DNA from: an uncultured bacterium
GTDB taxonomy: Bacteria; Patescibacteriota; Minisyncoccia; Phycocordibacterales; UBA9973
Length of the DNA: 11,609 bases
Reading direction: 5' to 3'
Assembly (NCBI GenBank): GCA_903895055.1
Contig: CAITSL010000042.1
Span: forward strand, 1-11,609
Shown in pieces: positions 11,584 to 11,609 of the stretch. The notes beneath the pieces were generated by a model that did no database searches, was not told the DNA's origin, and saw only the letters and a list, made by a program, of their open reading frames with translations. Position numbers and translations under genes: made by a program. Within the stretch, counting starts at the first letter, position 1. Each line of letters opens with the position of its first letter.

Positions 11584-11608
11584 ATGACTTTTTCTTGTTC
11601 AGATCTTG
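11423..11608 (-). CDS. partial C-terminal fragment of an unrecognised minus-strand protein
   Basis: On the minus strand a frame is open from the right edge to TAG 11423-11425, 61 residues with no start in the window. It reads as a natural hydrophilic protein: KKKSFNELVKGTLPEE, DSEPKSNRKSELSQEEATQI, AKYSIKNANDLG, a charged linker then a helix, while the overlapping plus frame is unnatural. The last residues (ARNIPSSK) probably come from reading through into the GT39 gene's DNA, so the true C-terminus may lie nearer 11450-11480. I do not recognise the family. Its presence marks the breakpoint of the GT39 gene. Confidence 0.5.
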   Translation of the reverse strand, partial: QDLNKKKSFNELVKGTLPEEIDSEPKSNRKSELSQEEATQIAKYSIKNANDLGARNIPSSK

Positions 11609-11609
11609 C

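Noticed and set aside
1..11609. CRISPR array, rRNA or insertion sequence with transposase
   Set aside because: No regularly spaced direct repeats, rRNA segments or transposase genes were seen; the only mobile-like traces are the short repeats and the lone helix-turn-helix gene.

Overview
The window looks like a piece of a Candidate Phyla Radiation (Patescibacteria) genome, most likely from the Parcubacteria side, though I cannot place it more exactly. The evidence is AT-rich DNA, compact short genes, many small membrane or secreted proteins of types I associate with these bacteria, an archaeal-type bifunctional phosphoglucose/phosphomannose isomerase, and a general lack of Shine-Dalgarno sites. 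UGA is used as a normal stop, so a UGA-recoded lineage is unlikely. The odd length and a coding conflict at the right edge suggest the window may be a whole contig.

Layout. Positions 136-2249 hold the sugar-phosphate isomerase and, convergent to it, the AAA+ ATPase RarA. A tRNA-Gln(CUG) follows at 2351-2421. Positions 2428-3741 hold two unrecognised orphan genes. Each has its own promoter, a leader of about 65 nt, its own hairpin terminator and then a diverged copy of one short repeat, so the stretch resembles two small accessory cassettes beside a tRNA. The second gene is preceded by a large hairpin whose loop carries the best Shine-Dalgarno site in the window and a possible 12-codon leader peptide. 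Positions 3747-4459 hold a divergent pair: a tiny helix-turn-helix protein and a COQ10/START-like lipid-binding protein. Positions 4625-8411 are a run of small proteins: an acyl-carrier-protein-like protein without the phosphopantetheine serine, a three-helix membrane protein, a secreted helical protein with two cysteines, a zinc-ribbon membrane protein, a Cys/His-rich membrane protein, an AI-2E family (PerM-like) transporter, and two small membrane-associated proteins on the minus strand. Positions 8469-11583 form a cell-surface glycosylation operon: one GT2 glycosyltransferase, probably making a polyprenyl-phosphate sugar, then two tandem GT39/ArnT-like membrane transferases that would use it. 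The second is broken at its 3' end, where the C-terminus of an unrelated minus-strand gene begins.

Two patterns link the genes. At about nine starts a -10 hexamer (often TGnTATAAT) ends 5-10 bases before the start codon, which predicts leaderless or nearly leaderless mRNAs and fixes several starts. Four other genes have predicted leaders of a very similar length (about 63-67 nt), some clearly structured.
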